From the NCBI RefSeq assembly GCF_002160815.1, contig NZ_NFLH01000013.1, positions 1 to 57,365 on the forward strand: a stretch of 57,365 nucleotides of DNA, in the 5' to 3' direction. Of the stretch, positions 25,453 to 33,838 are shown in pieces; the first letter of the stretch is position 1, and the number at the start of each line of letters is the position of its first letter. The position numbers and the translations under genes are program-made. The stretch is from Massilimicrobiota sp. An134 (GTDB lineage Bacteria; Bacillota_I; Bacilli_A; Erysipelotrichales; Coprobacillaceae). Below the pieces are notes generated by a model. It did no database searches and was not told where the DNA came from. It saw nothing but the letters and a program-made list of their open reading frames with translations.

Positions 25453-28362
25453 ATGGGTAAAATGACGACATTTGAAGACTTAGAAAAAGAAAATATGCAA
25501 CTCAAAAAAAGAATAGAATATTTAGAAAAGCTTTTAGATAAACATCATATTGTTTATCATCAAATAGAAAAGGAAAATCATTTCATTAATAGTGAAGTCA
25601 TTACCCCAAGACATGCGATTATATTTTATCGACTTTTTAAAGGGAGAAAAGATGTTTATAGTCAAAGACATATTAATAAAGATGGGAGAGTTGGATATTA
25701 TCCTCAATGTGAAAACTTTTGGAAAAATGAAATCTGTTTGAAAAAAACAAATAAAAAAATAAAATGTAAAGATTGTCCAAATAAAAAATGGAAAGTGTTA
25801 AATCAAAGAGTTGTTATGGAGCATCTTAAAGGAAATGATATCAATGGTAATGACGTCATAGGTATTTATCCTATGTTAGAAGATGAAACTACAAACTTAT
25901 TGGTATTTGATTTTGATAATCACGAAGTCGGAACAGATGGTGAGAATGTTGATAATAGTTGGAAAGAAGAGGTCAATGCTCTAAGAGAAATTTGTCAATT
26001 ACATCAAATTGATATTCTTGTGGAAAGATCACGATCAGGTAAAGGGGCTCATCTTTGGATTTTCTTTGATCAACCCTTACCTGCTATAACAGCAAGACGT
26101 TTTGGTAGAGCGCTATTAAATATAGGTGCTCAATCTATTAATTTAAAAACATTTCAAACATATGATCGTATGATTCCTGCACAAGATCATTTGGCGGATG
26201 ATGGGTTAGGAAATTTAATTGCCTTACCATTACAGGGCCAGGCTTTGAAAAAACAAAATAGTGCTTTTGTAGATGAAAATTGGAATGTTTATCCCCATCA
26301 ATGGGAATGTCTTGAAAAAGTTAAAAAACTATCATTGGAATTTGTAGAAGAGAAACTTGAATTATGGAAAGATAAAGATATATTTAGTGAGAATTATGAT
26401 TATTCGATATCTCAACCATGGATTAAAGAAAATCATTTTCATAAAGATGATGTCAATCATCATGTTGACATCAAATTTGCAAATATGGTTTATATTGATA
26501 CAAGAAGTTTGAAGCCAAGAATTCAAAATCAAATAAGACGTTTAGCAGCTTTTAGAAATAAAGAATTTTTTAAGAGAAGAGCAATGGGATTATCTGTTAG
26601 AGGGATGAATTCATGGATAGAATGCGCAATTGATATAGATTATTGGATTTGTTTGCCTAGGGGATGTTTATCAGTTCTTCGAAATGAATTAGAAAAAAGT
26701 CAAATTACATATCATATAGAAGATCTTAGAAATTCGCAAAAGAAAATAGATGTCAATTTTATAGGTCAATTATATGATAATCAACAAAAGGCATGTGAAA
26801 CATTATTAGAAAATGATATAGGAATTTGTCATGCAACGACTGCGTTTGGCAAAACTGTTGTTGGAACAAACTTGATAGCTCAAAGAAAAGTGAATACACT
26901 CATTATCGTTCATACCAATTTGATTATGAATAACTGGGAAGATGATCTTAACCGCTTTTTAAGTGTTCATGAGAAATTACCAACATACACAACTCCATCA
27001 GGGATAAAGAAAACAAGAAAGAGTGTTATTGGGAAATTATATAGTAATCATAATTCTGTAACTGGTATTATTGATATTGCTATTGTCAATTCACTCATTA
27101 CAAAAGGTGAAATCAAAGATTTGGTTAGGAACTATGGAATGATTATTGTAGATGAATGTCATCATAGTGCATCTGCTATGCTTTATGATGTACTCACTGA
27201 AGTTCGCGCTAAATATGTTTATGGATTTACTGCAACTCCAAAAAGAGAAGATGGTTTGGAACAAAAAACTTTTATGCAATTAGGACCTATTCGATATCAG
27301 TTTACGACCAAGCAAAGATTACAACTTCAAAATGTCAATCATTATATCTTCCCACGTTTTACGAGATTCATAGATTTAGAAAATACAAAAATATCAATAA
27401 ATGAAATGTATCAAAAATTGATTCATGATCAAGAAAGAAATCAACAAATTCTTACAGATATAAAAGAAGCACTTCAAAATAAACGTACACCATTGATTAT
27501 TACAAAATTTAAGGAACATGCTCAATATTTATATGAACAATTACAGGGACGAAGTGACCATATTTTTCTGTTGGTTGGGGGTAAAGGTCATAAAACCAAC
27601 AGACAAATACGTGAAAAACTCAAAAATATTAACAAACAAGAAAGTGTTATCTTAGTAGCAACAGCACAATATGTAGGAGAGGGCTTCAACTTTCCTAGAT
27701 TAGATACTTTATTTTTAACTGTTCCTATTTCAGTAGAAAGTAATGTTGAGCAATACTCAGGAAGATTGCATAGAGATTTTGAAGGAAAAAAAGATGTTAT
27801 TATTTATGATTATATTGATTCACATATAAAAACATTGGAAAAAATGTATCATAAACGTATGAGAACGTACAAAAAGATGGGCTATGAAATATGTACAACA
27901 TTACATGTCCGTGAAGATGAAATTCAAATGATATATGATAACTCTGATTATCAAAAAATATTTGATAAAGATATAGAATGTGCTAATGAAAGTATTGTGA
28001 TTTCAAGTCCAGGTTTAAGTCAAAAGAGTGTTAATTATTATTTAAGATTGTTTCAATCTAAGTTAAAAGAAAATATTTCCATAACAATTCTCACTTTAGA
28101 TTCTAAAAGTTATCCAAAAAATATGATTGAAAAAACGAACATATTGATTCAAAATTTAAAAGAAAATGCTATTCATGTGATTGTTACTTCATCTTTATAT
28201 GAACATTACGCTATAATTGATAAAGAAATGATCTGGTATGGAAATATGAATTTACTATCAAATGTTAAAGAACAAGATTATATGATGAGAATTTCACACC
28301 AGCAATTAGTATATGAATTATTACAAGAAACACAAAAAGTGATGAAAGAAGGAAAAGAATGA
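25453..28362 (+). CDS. TOTE-type primase - SF2 helicase - PLD protein
   Basis: A 969-residue protein. A coiled coil at residues 5-40 is followed by a Cys cluster (C..C..CKDC, about 85-110) and an archaeo-eukaryotic primase domain of the type defined from TOTE conflict systems: LLVFDFDNH, then ERSRSGKGAHLWIFF. A superfamily II helicase follows: HATTAFGKT (Walker A), VDECHH, GFTATPKR and YSGRLHRD (motif VI). The end carries a half PLD motif HYAIIDKEMIWYGNMN. The combination suggests a DNA-processing conflict enzyme. The ATG at 25453 has GAGGA 7 nt upstream; the frame extends upstream (ATG 25408, 25324) without ribosome-binding sites. The next gene overlaps by 4 nt. Confidence 0.85.
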   Translation: MGKMTTFEDLEKENMQLKKRIEYLEKLLDKHHIVYHQIEKENHFINSEVITPRHAIIFYRLFKGRKDVYSQRHINKDGRVGYYPQCENFWKNEICLKKTNKKIKCKDCPNKKWKVLNQRVVMEHLKGNDINGNDVIGIYPMLEDETTNLLVFDFDNHEVGTDGENVDNSWKEEVNALREICQLHQIDILVERSRSGKGAHLWIFFDQPLPAITARRFGRALLNIGAQSINLKTFQTYDRMIPAQDHLADDGLGNLIALPLQGQALKKQNSAFVDENWNVYPHQWECLEKVKKLSLEFVEEKLELWKDKDIFSENYDYSISQPWIKENHFHKDDVNHHVDIKFANMVYIDTRSLKPRIQNQIRRLAAFRNKEFFKRRAMGLSVRGMNSWIECAIDIDYWICLPRGCLSVLRNELEKSQITYHIEDLRNSQKKIDVNFIGQLYDNQQKACETLLENDIGICHATTAFGKTVVGTNLIAQRKVNTLIIVHTNLIMNNWEDDLNRFLSVHEKLPTYTTPSGIKKTRKSVIGKLYSNHNSVTGIIDIAIVNSLITKGEIKDLVRNYGMIIVDECHHSASAMLYDVLTEVRAKYVYGFTATPKREDGLEQKTFMQLGPIRYQFTTKQRLQLQNVNHYIFPRFTRFIDLENTKISINEMYQKLIHDQERNQQILTDIKEALQNKRTPLIITKFKEHAQYLYEQLQGRSDHIFLLVGGKGHKTNRQIREKLKNINKQESVILVATAQYVGEGFNFPRLDTLFLTVPISVESNVEQYSGRLHRDFEGKKDVIIYDYIDSHIKTLEKMYHKRMRTYKKMGYEICTTLHVREDEIQMIYDNSDYQKIFDKDIECANESIVISSPGLSQKSVNYYLRLFQSKLKENISITILTLDSKSYPKNMIEKTNILIQNLKENAIHVIVTSSLYEHYAIIDKEMIWYGNMNLLSNVKEQDYMMRISHQQLVYELLQETQKVMKEGKE

Positions 28363-29324
28363 AGGTTAAAGAATTAAGAGATTTATTAAAAGATAAAGAC
28401 ATAAAGCTGATTAATGATGCTTTTGTAGAAGTTTACAAAGCTTTACCAAAATCAAAAAAAGAAGAATTAGATAGTGTTATTGAAAGTATTGTGAAAGGTG
28501 AAGGTAAGAAAAAAACAGTTAAACAAGAAGAAGTTTCATTAAATGATTTATTTGTTGAAATTCAAGATTTTTTACAGGATGCTTATCATGGCTTTTATAT
28601 AGCCCCTAATCGTATTGTGCCTAAAAAAGAAAGGCCTAAATGGCGTTATAAAGTCAAAAGATATTTAAAGATTTTATTTGAGGTTTCCTCAGATCATCCT
28701 GATTTTTTACAAGTTGTTATATTGATTCGTGAAATTTATAAGGTGTTAAGTTATGGCTGTGGTGTTTATGTTTTTTCAAGTGATGATCCTTTTGCATCAG
28801 TTGGTATCGCTCAAGAAGAGTTATATGAAGAATATATAAAACGACAGATGCAATTACCAGTCACAGAAGAGACAATACGAGAGATGGTTACTGGTGCAAC
28901 ACATTGTTATTTGAGTCGTGAATGTTTGCATGAAATGTTATACGGCGTTTTAAACTTTCATATTCAAAAACTGGAATATCGTGATATGGTTAAAGAATAT
29001 GGTCAAAAATTTATTGAGTCACAGAAAAAGTTTATTGCTTCATTAGAACGTTATGATGATAGACTTTATGAAGCAACTTCATTACTGAATGAAACGAATG
29101 ATGTTGTTTTCATTTTTCACTATGGTTCCTTTGAAAAGGCTCTTCAATATTATTTTAAAAACAGCTATGAACGTAATCAGGAAGTGACTCTTTATAAAGT
29201 TTTGATGTTAACAGAGATATTCTTTTCCAAAAAAGAATGGATTGAAGCTTATGAGTATGGTTTAAAATTAAATATTGAACCTAGACAAAGCTTACAAGAT
29301 AAATATAAAAAATATAAAGCATAA
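28359..29324 (+). CDS. Hypothetical protein coupled to the TOTE-type helicase
   Basis: I do not recognise this 321-residue protein. It opens MKVKELRDLLKDKDIKLINDAF, a start seen in small helical DUF proteins, then has a basic Lys-rich segment (residues 45-55) and a mainly helical body with no catalytic motif. It overlaps the helicase gene by ATGA, so it is translationally coupled and probably works with it. The following gene starts 15 bp later behind AAGGAG. Confidence 0.8.
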   Translation: MKVKELRDLLKDKDIKLINDAFVEVYKALPKSKKEELDSVIESIVKGEGKKKTVKQEEVSLNDLFVEIQDFLQDAYHGFYIAPNRIVPKKERPKWRYKVKRYLKILFEVSSDHPDFLQVVILIREIYKVLSYGCGVYVFSSDDPFASVGIAQEELYEEYIKRQMQLPVTEETIREMVTGATHCYLSRECLHEMLYGVLNFHIQKLEYRDMVKEYGQKFIESQKKFIASLERYDDRLYEATSLLNETNDVVFIFHYGSFEKALQYYFKNSYERNQEVTLYKVLMLTEIFFSKKEWIEAYEYGLKLNIEPRQSLQDKYKKYKA

Positions 29325-29339
29325 AAAAGGAGAACGACT

Positions 29340-30134
29340 ATGTCAGAAAGAGAATATATAAGAAGTGCAGCAATAGATATCATAACAAATCAAGTTCAAG
29401 ATCATTTAGATGAAAATACAATGAATATGTATCAAAAAATGTTAGATCAAGGAATGAGTGAAGAAAGAGCGATAGAATTACTTGCCTTTTATATGGAAAT
29501 GTATATCCAGGAAAATTTTCATTTACAGGAATTTAATAATGAAAAATGGAAAGCGTTTTTAGATAACTTGGAACCCATTTATCATGTGCCAGGTGAATAT
29601 GAATTTGATGCTCAGGAAGAACGTCGTAATTTAAGACATATTCAAAGAGAATATGGAAAATTAAAATCTGATGTTGAAGAATTGGAAGATGAGCTTTTTG
29701 TGATTGAATCTCATTTATTAGTATTACATGCCCTATATAAGATTGATACATTTGAAGCGAAGAAGATTATACATATTGTCATGAATCGTTTATTAGATTT
29801 GAAGAATCATTATACAAGTGATTATACAGATTATACAACTGAAGACATTTTATCTTTAGCAGACGGATTAGAGAAAATGTGTAATCCTTATATCAATCCA
29901 CAGTTATATGATTATTTATCAAAGTTTGTTGATTTAAAAGATGAATCACAGTTTGATTATATTTTTAAAAATATTTTTCTATGTTTGTCTAGAATATTAG
30001 TCAGCATGGATAGATTTGAAAAAGATCTTGGAAAAAATGGCTATTTCCGTTTTATTAGTCAATATATTGATCTTGAGGCTTGTATTGATGATGGGCCAGC
30101 ATTTATCTTTAACGAAAATACATTAAAAAAGTAA
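29340..30134 (+). CDS. Hypothetical helical protein, third gene of the TOTE-type cassette
   Basis: A 264-residue protein of unknown function. A coiled coil is likely at about residues 90-125 (REYGKLKSDVEELEDEL). It is acidic, with no membrane segment or zinc motif. A strong AAGGAG precedes its ATG. It lies in line with the helicase and the next broken gene with gaps of 9-15 bp, so all four are probably one transcript. Confidence 0.8.
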   Translation: MSEREYIRSAAIDIITNQVQDHLDENTMNMYQKMLDQGMSEERAIELLAFYMEMYIQENFHLQEFNNEKWKAFLDNLEPIYHVPGEYEFDAQEERRNLRHIQREYGKLKSDVEELEDELFVIESHLLVLHALYKIDTFEAKKIIHIVMNRLLDLKNHYTSDYTDYTTEDILSLADGLEKMCNPYINPQLYDYLSKFVDLKDESQFDYIFKNIFLCLSRILVSMDRFEKDLGKNGYFRFISQYIDLEACIDDGPAFIFNENTLKK

Positions 30135-30143
30135 GAGGTTGTT

Positions 30144-30254
30144 ATGGAATATAAAGATTATATGAATCAGATTCAACAAAGATTGAATACAATGAGTGAA
30201 GAAGAAAAGAATCAATGGATTTATCAATATGCCAGGGTTCTTGATAAAAGTTAA
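30144..30254 (+). pseudogene. 5' part of the fourth cassette gene, cut off by an in-frame TAA
   Basis: An ATG at 30144 behind AGAGG opens a frame of 36 codons (MEYKDYMNQIQQRL ...) that ends at TAA 30252-30254. Downstream the same frame continues without another stop as RQKMLESL into the 495-codon ORF. The sequence across the stop (ARVLDKS-stop-RQKMLESL) reads like one helix, so a CAA, AAA or GAA codon probably became TAA. Alternatives are readthrough or reinitiation at ATG 30264, 9 nt later. Confidence 0.65.
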
Positions 30255-30263
30255 CGTCAAAAA

Positions 30264-31751
30264 ATGTTAGAAAGTTTAAATTTTGAACATTCTCAAATCA
30301 TCAATTTTCATGAAAAAGACTTTCAACAATTTATCAAGGATGTGAGTGATGGGGAATTAACGATACCTGCAACAGAAGAGGATGATTATTATTATGGCTA
30401 TGATTCAGAATATATAACGTATTATACAAAAGAATGTGATCTTTTAAATCAATTGAATGATTATATTCAAGATGCTTTTCTATATATCAATAATTGTCAA
30501 TATCAGCAGGGATTCAATATTCTTCAAAAGCTGCAAGATTTAGAATATGAAGCTGTATATGATTATGGGGATATATATGAATTATCTTTTGCAGAGTTAT
30601 TTGAAAATAACTTGATGGATGTTAGCCTTGAACAATATTCACTTTATTATTTATATGCTGCTTTTCAGCTACATCGAAATATATCTGAAATGTATTCATA
30701 TTTCAATCAGAGTAAGGTTGAATATGTTCTCAGCGATTTAATGGCTTTTGGACCAGAAGAGATAACACTGAGTGATGATGAATATGATCGATGGATATCA
30801 TTTTTAGAAAATACGCCAGGAGACTATGCAGCAAAGCTTTTAAGAGATATATGCTTTCTTTATGGAGATATCAATCAATTAACAAAAATGACTTTCGAGA
30901 TAGGAGCTAAACATCCATCTTTATATCTGGATGTTATTGACTATGATCTTTCTTTACATCAATTAGAACATGCTAAATCTATCGCATCACAGGCTTTCAA
31001 GCAGCTAGATGAAGGTTTAACGATACGTTCAAAAATTGCTGAAAAACTGATTCCATACTGTCCAGATGATATAGAGTTGTATAAAATATCTTTCTTATCC
31101 AATCCTCAGATTAATCATTGTTTGCAATTATATACATTAGATTGTGATATCGCTTTTATAAAAACTGAATTTCAGAAGAAAAACTATGCTATTCGTTTTG
31201 AATTTGCAACCCTAGAACAAGAAAAAGCCTCTTTATCTTCTGACCAAAAAGAGATACTTTTATTTTTCTTAGGAGATTACGAAGACATTCTTGAGAAAGC
31301 TGAAAAAAATCAAGATAATCTTGGATGGTCATCAAATTTAAAAGGAATACTTATACCATTATTACTCATGTATCTGAAACCAGAAAAGATGCATTTTGTG
31401 GCTGATGATGCAGTTATGGATGATTTAAAGCGTAGTTTAAAAGTAAGAGGAGAAGATTTCTATCAGTTATTTCATATCTGGAAAGAAAAATACATGATGA
31501 CTGATGAATTCAAAAAGAAATGTATCCAATGGTTAAAAGATGAAATCGAACAAAGAGCTGAAGTTATTGTAGGAGGAACTCATCGTCATAGCTATTATGA
31601 GGTTGCAAAAGAAATTGTTGTTTTATCAGAAATTTTATATCTCAATAAAAACATTACAAGCATGGAAACATTTGTGAAAGACTATATAAAAAGATATTCA
31701 CGTAAACATGCTTTTAAAACTGAAATGTTAAAATATGCAAAACAAGTATAA
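30264..31751 (+). CDS. Hypothetical helical-repeat protein, truncated at its N-terminus
   Basis: A frame of 495 residues from the first ATG after the in-frame TAA; the ancestral protein was probably 535 residues. It is helical and TPR-like (pairs such as LYLDVIDYDLSLHQLEHAKSI), acidic, with a Tyr/Asp-rich patch (EEDDYYYGYDSEY) reminiscent of the SWIM protein's linker. No catalytic motif is seen. ATG 30264 has no ribosome-binding site, so expression needs reinitiation after the stop. A terminator follows at 31771, closing the cassette. Confidence 0.6.
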   Translation: MLESLNFEHSQIINFHEKDFQQFIKDVSDGELTIPATEEDDYYYGYDSEYITYYTKECDLLNQLNDYIQDAFLYINNCQYQQGFNILQKLQDLEYEAVYDYGDIYELSFAELFENNLMDVSLEQYSLYYLYAAFQLHRNISEMYSYFNQSKVEYVLSDLMAFGPEEITLSDDEYDRWISFLENTPGDYAAKLLRDICFLYGDINQLTKMTFEIGAKHPSLYLDVIDYDLSLHQLEHAKSIASQAFKQLDEGLTIRSKIAEKLIPYCPDDIELYKISFLSNPQINHCLQLYTLDCDIAFIKTEFQKKNYAIRFEFATLEQEKASLSSDQKEILLFFLGDYEDILEKAEKNQDNLGWSSNLKGILIPLLLMYLKPEKMHFVADDAVMDDLKRSLKVRGEDFYQLFHIWKEKYMMTDEFKKKCIQWLKDEIEQRAEVIVGGTHRHSYYEVAKEIVVLSEILYLNKNITSMETFVKDYIKRYSRKHAFKTEMLKYAKQV

Positions 31752-31770
31752 TGTCTACATTTTGTTTTAT

Positions 31771-31797
31771 AAAACCGTTTGAAAAGAACGGTTTTTT
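31771..31797 (+). terminator. Terminator closing the TOTE-type cassette
   Basis: AAAACCGTT (31771-31779) pairs with AACGGTTTT (31787-31795), loop TGAAAAG, followed by further T residues. Confidence 0.85.
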
Positions 31798-31808
31798 ATG
31801 TCATTATA

Positions 31809-31817
31809 TGCTATAAT
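31809..31817 (+). promoter_or_regulatory. Extended -10 promoter of the Wadjet operon
   Basis: TGCTATAAT is an extended -10 (TGn plus perfect TATAAT) 28 bp before jetA, directly behind the preceding terminator. No good -35 is visible, as expected for an extended -10. Confidence 0.55.
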
Positions 31818-31845
31818 ATGAATAATTGAGAGAAAGGGAAGATTT

Positions 31846-33192
31846 ATGCATAATTTATTTGATGTGATATCAAGTCAGTTTTTCTATATTTTTATAGGTG
31901 ATAATAAGCGTATATTGTCAGATTGTGTCTATTTAGCTTATCAGTCATTTCAAAATGATCTTTCTTTTTCATGTACAAGGGAACAGCTACTAACGATATT
32001 TCAAGATTACTTTGAAACACATCTTACCACGATTGACAGTGAAGAAAATTTAAACAATTCTAGAGATAAGGCTTTGTATGTATTAAAGCGTTTAAAGGAT
32101 TGTGGATGGATTCATGAAGAGGTTGGGGAAAATTATGAAGTGTTTATCACTTTTGAAGATTATAGTATTCAGATTATGGATTGTTTGTTTCATTTAGAAG
32201 ATGTAAGAGAAAGTGAAGAATATTCAGGACTTATATATAACATATATACATCATTTCAAAACTTTGATATTCATCGAGGAGATTTGATTTTTGAAACAGC
32301 TTATGAAAATACCAAAGATTTAATTCATAAATTAAAAAATTTGAATTCCAATATCAAAAAATATATTCAAAAACTATTAGATGATGGCATAAAAGATGAC
32401 TTGCAGGCATTATTAAATTCTTTACTGCAGGAATATCAGACAAAAATCATTGATCGTGCCTACTACAATCTGACAACCTATGATAATCCTTCTAAATATC
32501 GTCAGAGCATTCTTTCACGTATTCAGGAAGTGATGGATAATCAGGATTATGTCAGTTTGATTATTCATAATATTATGGAAAGAAAAGGTATCGAACATGA
32601 TCAGGCTTATGATTTATTGATGAATCAGAAAGAATATATCATGCAATCTTTTGAACATATTGAGGATATCATGCAGGAAATTGATAGTAAGAATAATAAA
32701 TTTATTGAATCAGCGATTCATCGTATAACTTTCTTATTAAACAATCAAAATGATATTGAAGGAAAAATTAATAATATTATAAAATCTATTTCCAGTGGAA
32801 ATGATGTTAATGATTTAGGTAATATCTATATCAATCAGATGATTAATCGTGATTCTTTATATGTTCCTCGTCAAATAAGTAAACCAATGAAAACACAAAT
32901 CGAAGATACTGTCATTTTAGATGAAAAGGAAAAAATGGAATCTATAGAAAGAATCAAAAGATCAGAAAATTATTCTCATAAAAAAATTGAAGAAAAAGTG
33001 ATGTTATTATTAAAGGATGGACCATTTAAAGGTTCACAATTACCATTAGAGACACAAAATGATTTGATTTATTTTGTCTTTATTTATCTTTATGGATTTA
33101 GCTATCAGACCAAATATCAGGTAGAACCTTTAAATGAAGAAGTGATAATCAATCATTATCGTTTTCAGGACTTTTTGGTGAAGGAGAGATGA
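31846..33192 (+). CDS. jetA: Wadjet protein JetA
   Basis: A 448-residue protein identified as JetA by position and by its layout: an N-terminal winged-helix region (DKALYVLKRLKDCGWIHEE), a long helical central part and a C-terminal wHTH-like end. It resembles the JetA family annotated as DUF5716 rather than the DUF3375 type I form, though I cannot confirm the subtype. JetA is the kleisin-like subunit of the SMC complex that detects and cuts plasmid DNA. The four jet genes are contiguous; jetB starts 1 nt after this stop. Confidence 0.85.
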   Translation: MHNLFDVISSQFFYIFIGDNKRILSDCVYLAYQSFQNDLSFSCTREQLLTIFQDYFETHLTTIDSEENLNNSRDKALYVLKRLKDCGWIHEEVGENYEVFITFEDYSIQIMDCLFHLEDVRESEEYSGLIYNIYTSFQNFDIHRGDLIFETAYENTKDLIHKLKNLNSNIKKYIQKLLDDGIKDDLQALLNSLLQEYQTKIIDRAYYNLTTYDNPSKYRQSILSRIQEVMDNQDYVSLIIHNIMERKGIEHDQAYDLLMNQKEYIMQSFEHIEDIMQEIDSKNNKFIESAIHRITFLLNNQNDIEGKINNIIKSISSGNDVNDLGNIYINQMINRDSLYVPRQISKPMKTQIEDTVILDEKEKMESIERIKRSENYSHKKIEEKVMLLLKDGPFKGSQLPLETQNDLIYFVFIYLYGFSYQTKYQVEPLNEEVIINHYRFQDFLVKER

Positions 33193-33193
33193 C

Positions 33194-33838
33194 ATGAATA
33201 AATATCAGCAGGCCACAACATTTTATAATCACTATGTACGTTTAAGTGATTCAAAGAAAGAAGAGTTTTCACGTTTGTGTAATAAATTATTGAGTTATAA
33301 TTATATCTGTGCCAGTCGTCCTAAAGATCAGGATGACTATTATAAAATTGTTAGTGAATTAGATTTATATGTTCAATACTTTGCATTAATGGATTATGTT
33401 GTAGAACATCATCAAGTAGATAAAGTCATTAATTTATATAATTTACAAAATTATAATCGTTATACATTGAAGAAAAATGAATCCATTGTTTTATTGCTTT
33501 TAAGAAGATTCTATTATCAGAAGATGCAGGAAGTTTCATTAATAGATCAGATTACAATGACAATGGAAGAACTTCATGATGCTATGCTTGCCACAGGACT
33601 TTTTGAAAAACGCATCAATAAAGGTGAAATGAGAGACATATTACGTATTTTAAGACGTTATCATATTATTGACACAACAGGACAAAGTGATGATGATCAA
33701 TCAATCATTATCATTTATCCAACAATACTCTATGTTTTGCCAGTTCAACAGATAGAAGATATTGATCATCGATTAGCAGAATACAGCAGACAAGGTGGTG
33801 ACAAAAGTGAAGAAGCTCGTGAAGATGAAGATTATTAA
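33194..33838 (+). CDS. jetB: Wadjet protein JetB (DUF4194)
   Basis: A 214-residue DUF4194 protein: winged-helix region with IVLLLLRRFYYQK, TMEELHDAML and EMRDILRILRRYHII, then IYPTILYVLP. JetB is the KITE-like subunit that binds the JetA kleisin. The start follows AAGGAGAG inside the end of jetA. Its final 32 nt overlap jetC, so the operon is tightly coupled. Confidence 0.9.
   Translation: MNKYQQATTFYNHYVRLSDSKKEEFSRLCNKLLSYNYICASRPKDQDDYYKIVSELDLYVQYFALMDYVVEHHQVDKVINLYNLQNYNRYTLKKNESIVLLLLRRFYYQKMQEVSLIDQITMTMEELHDAMLATGLFEKRINKGEMRDILRILRRYHIIDTTGQSDDDQSIIIIYPTILYVLPVQQIEDIDHRLAEYSRQGGDKSEEAREDEDY

Noticed and set aside
30264-31751. ATG 30264 as the natural start of the gene
   Set aside because: It has no ribosome-binding site, and the same frame extends upstream through the TAA to a well-placed ATG; kept only as the translatable remainder.
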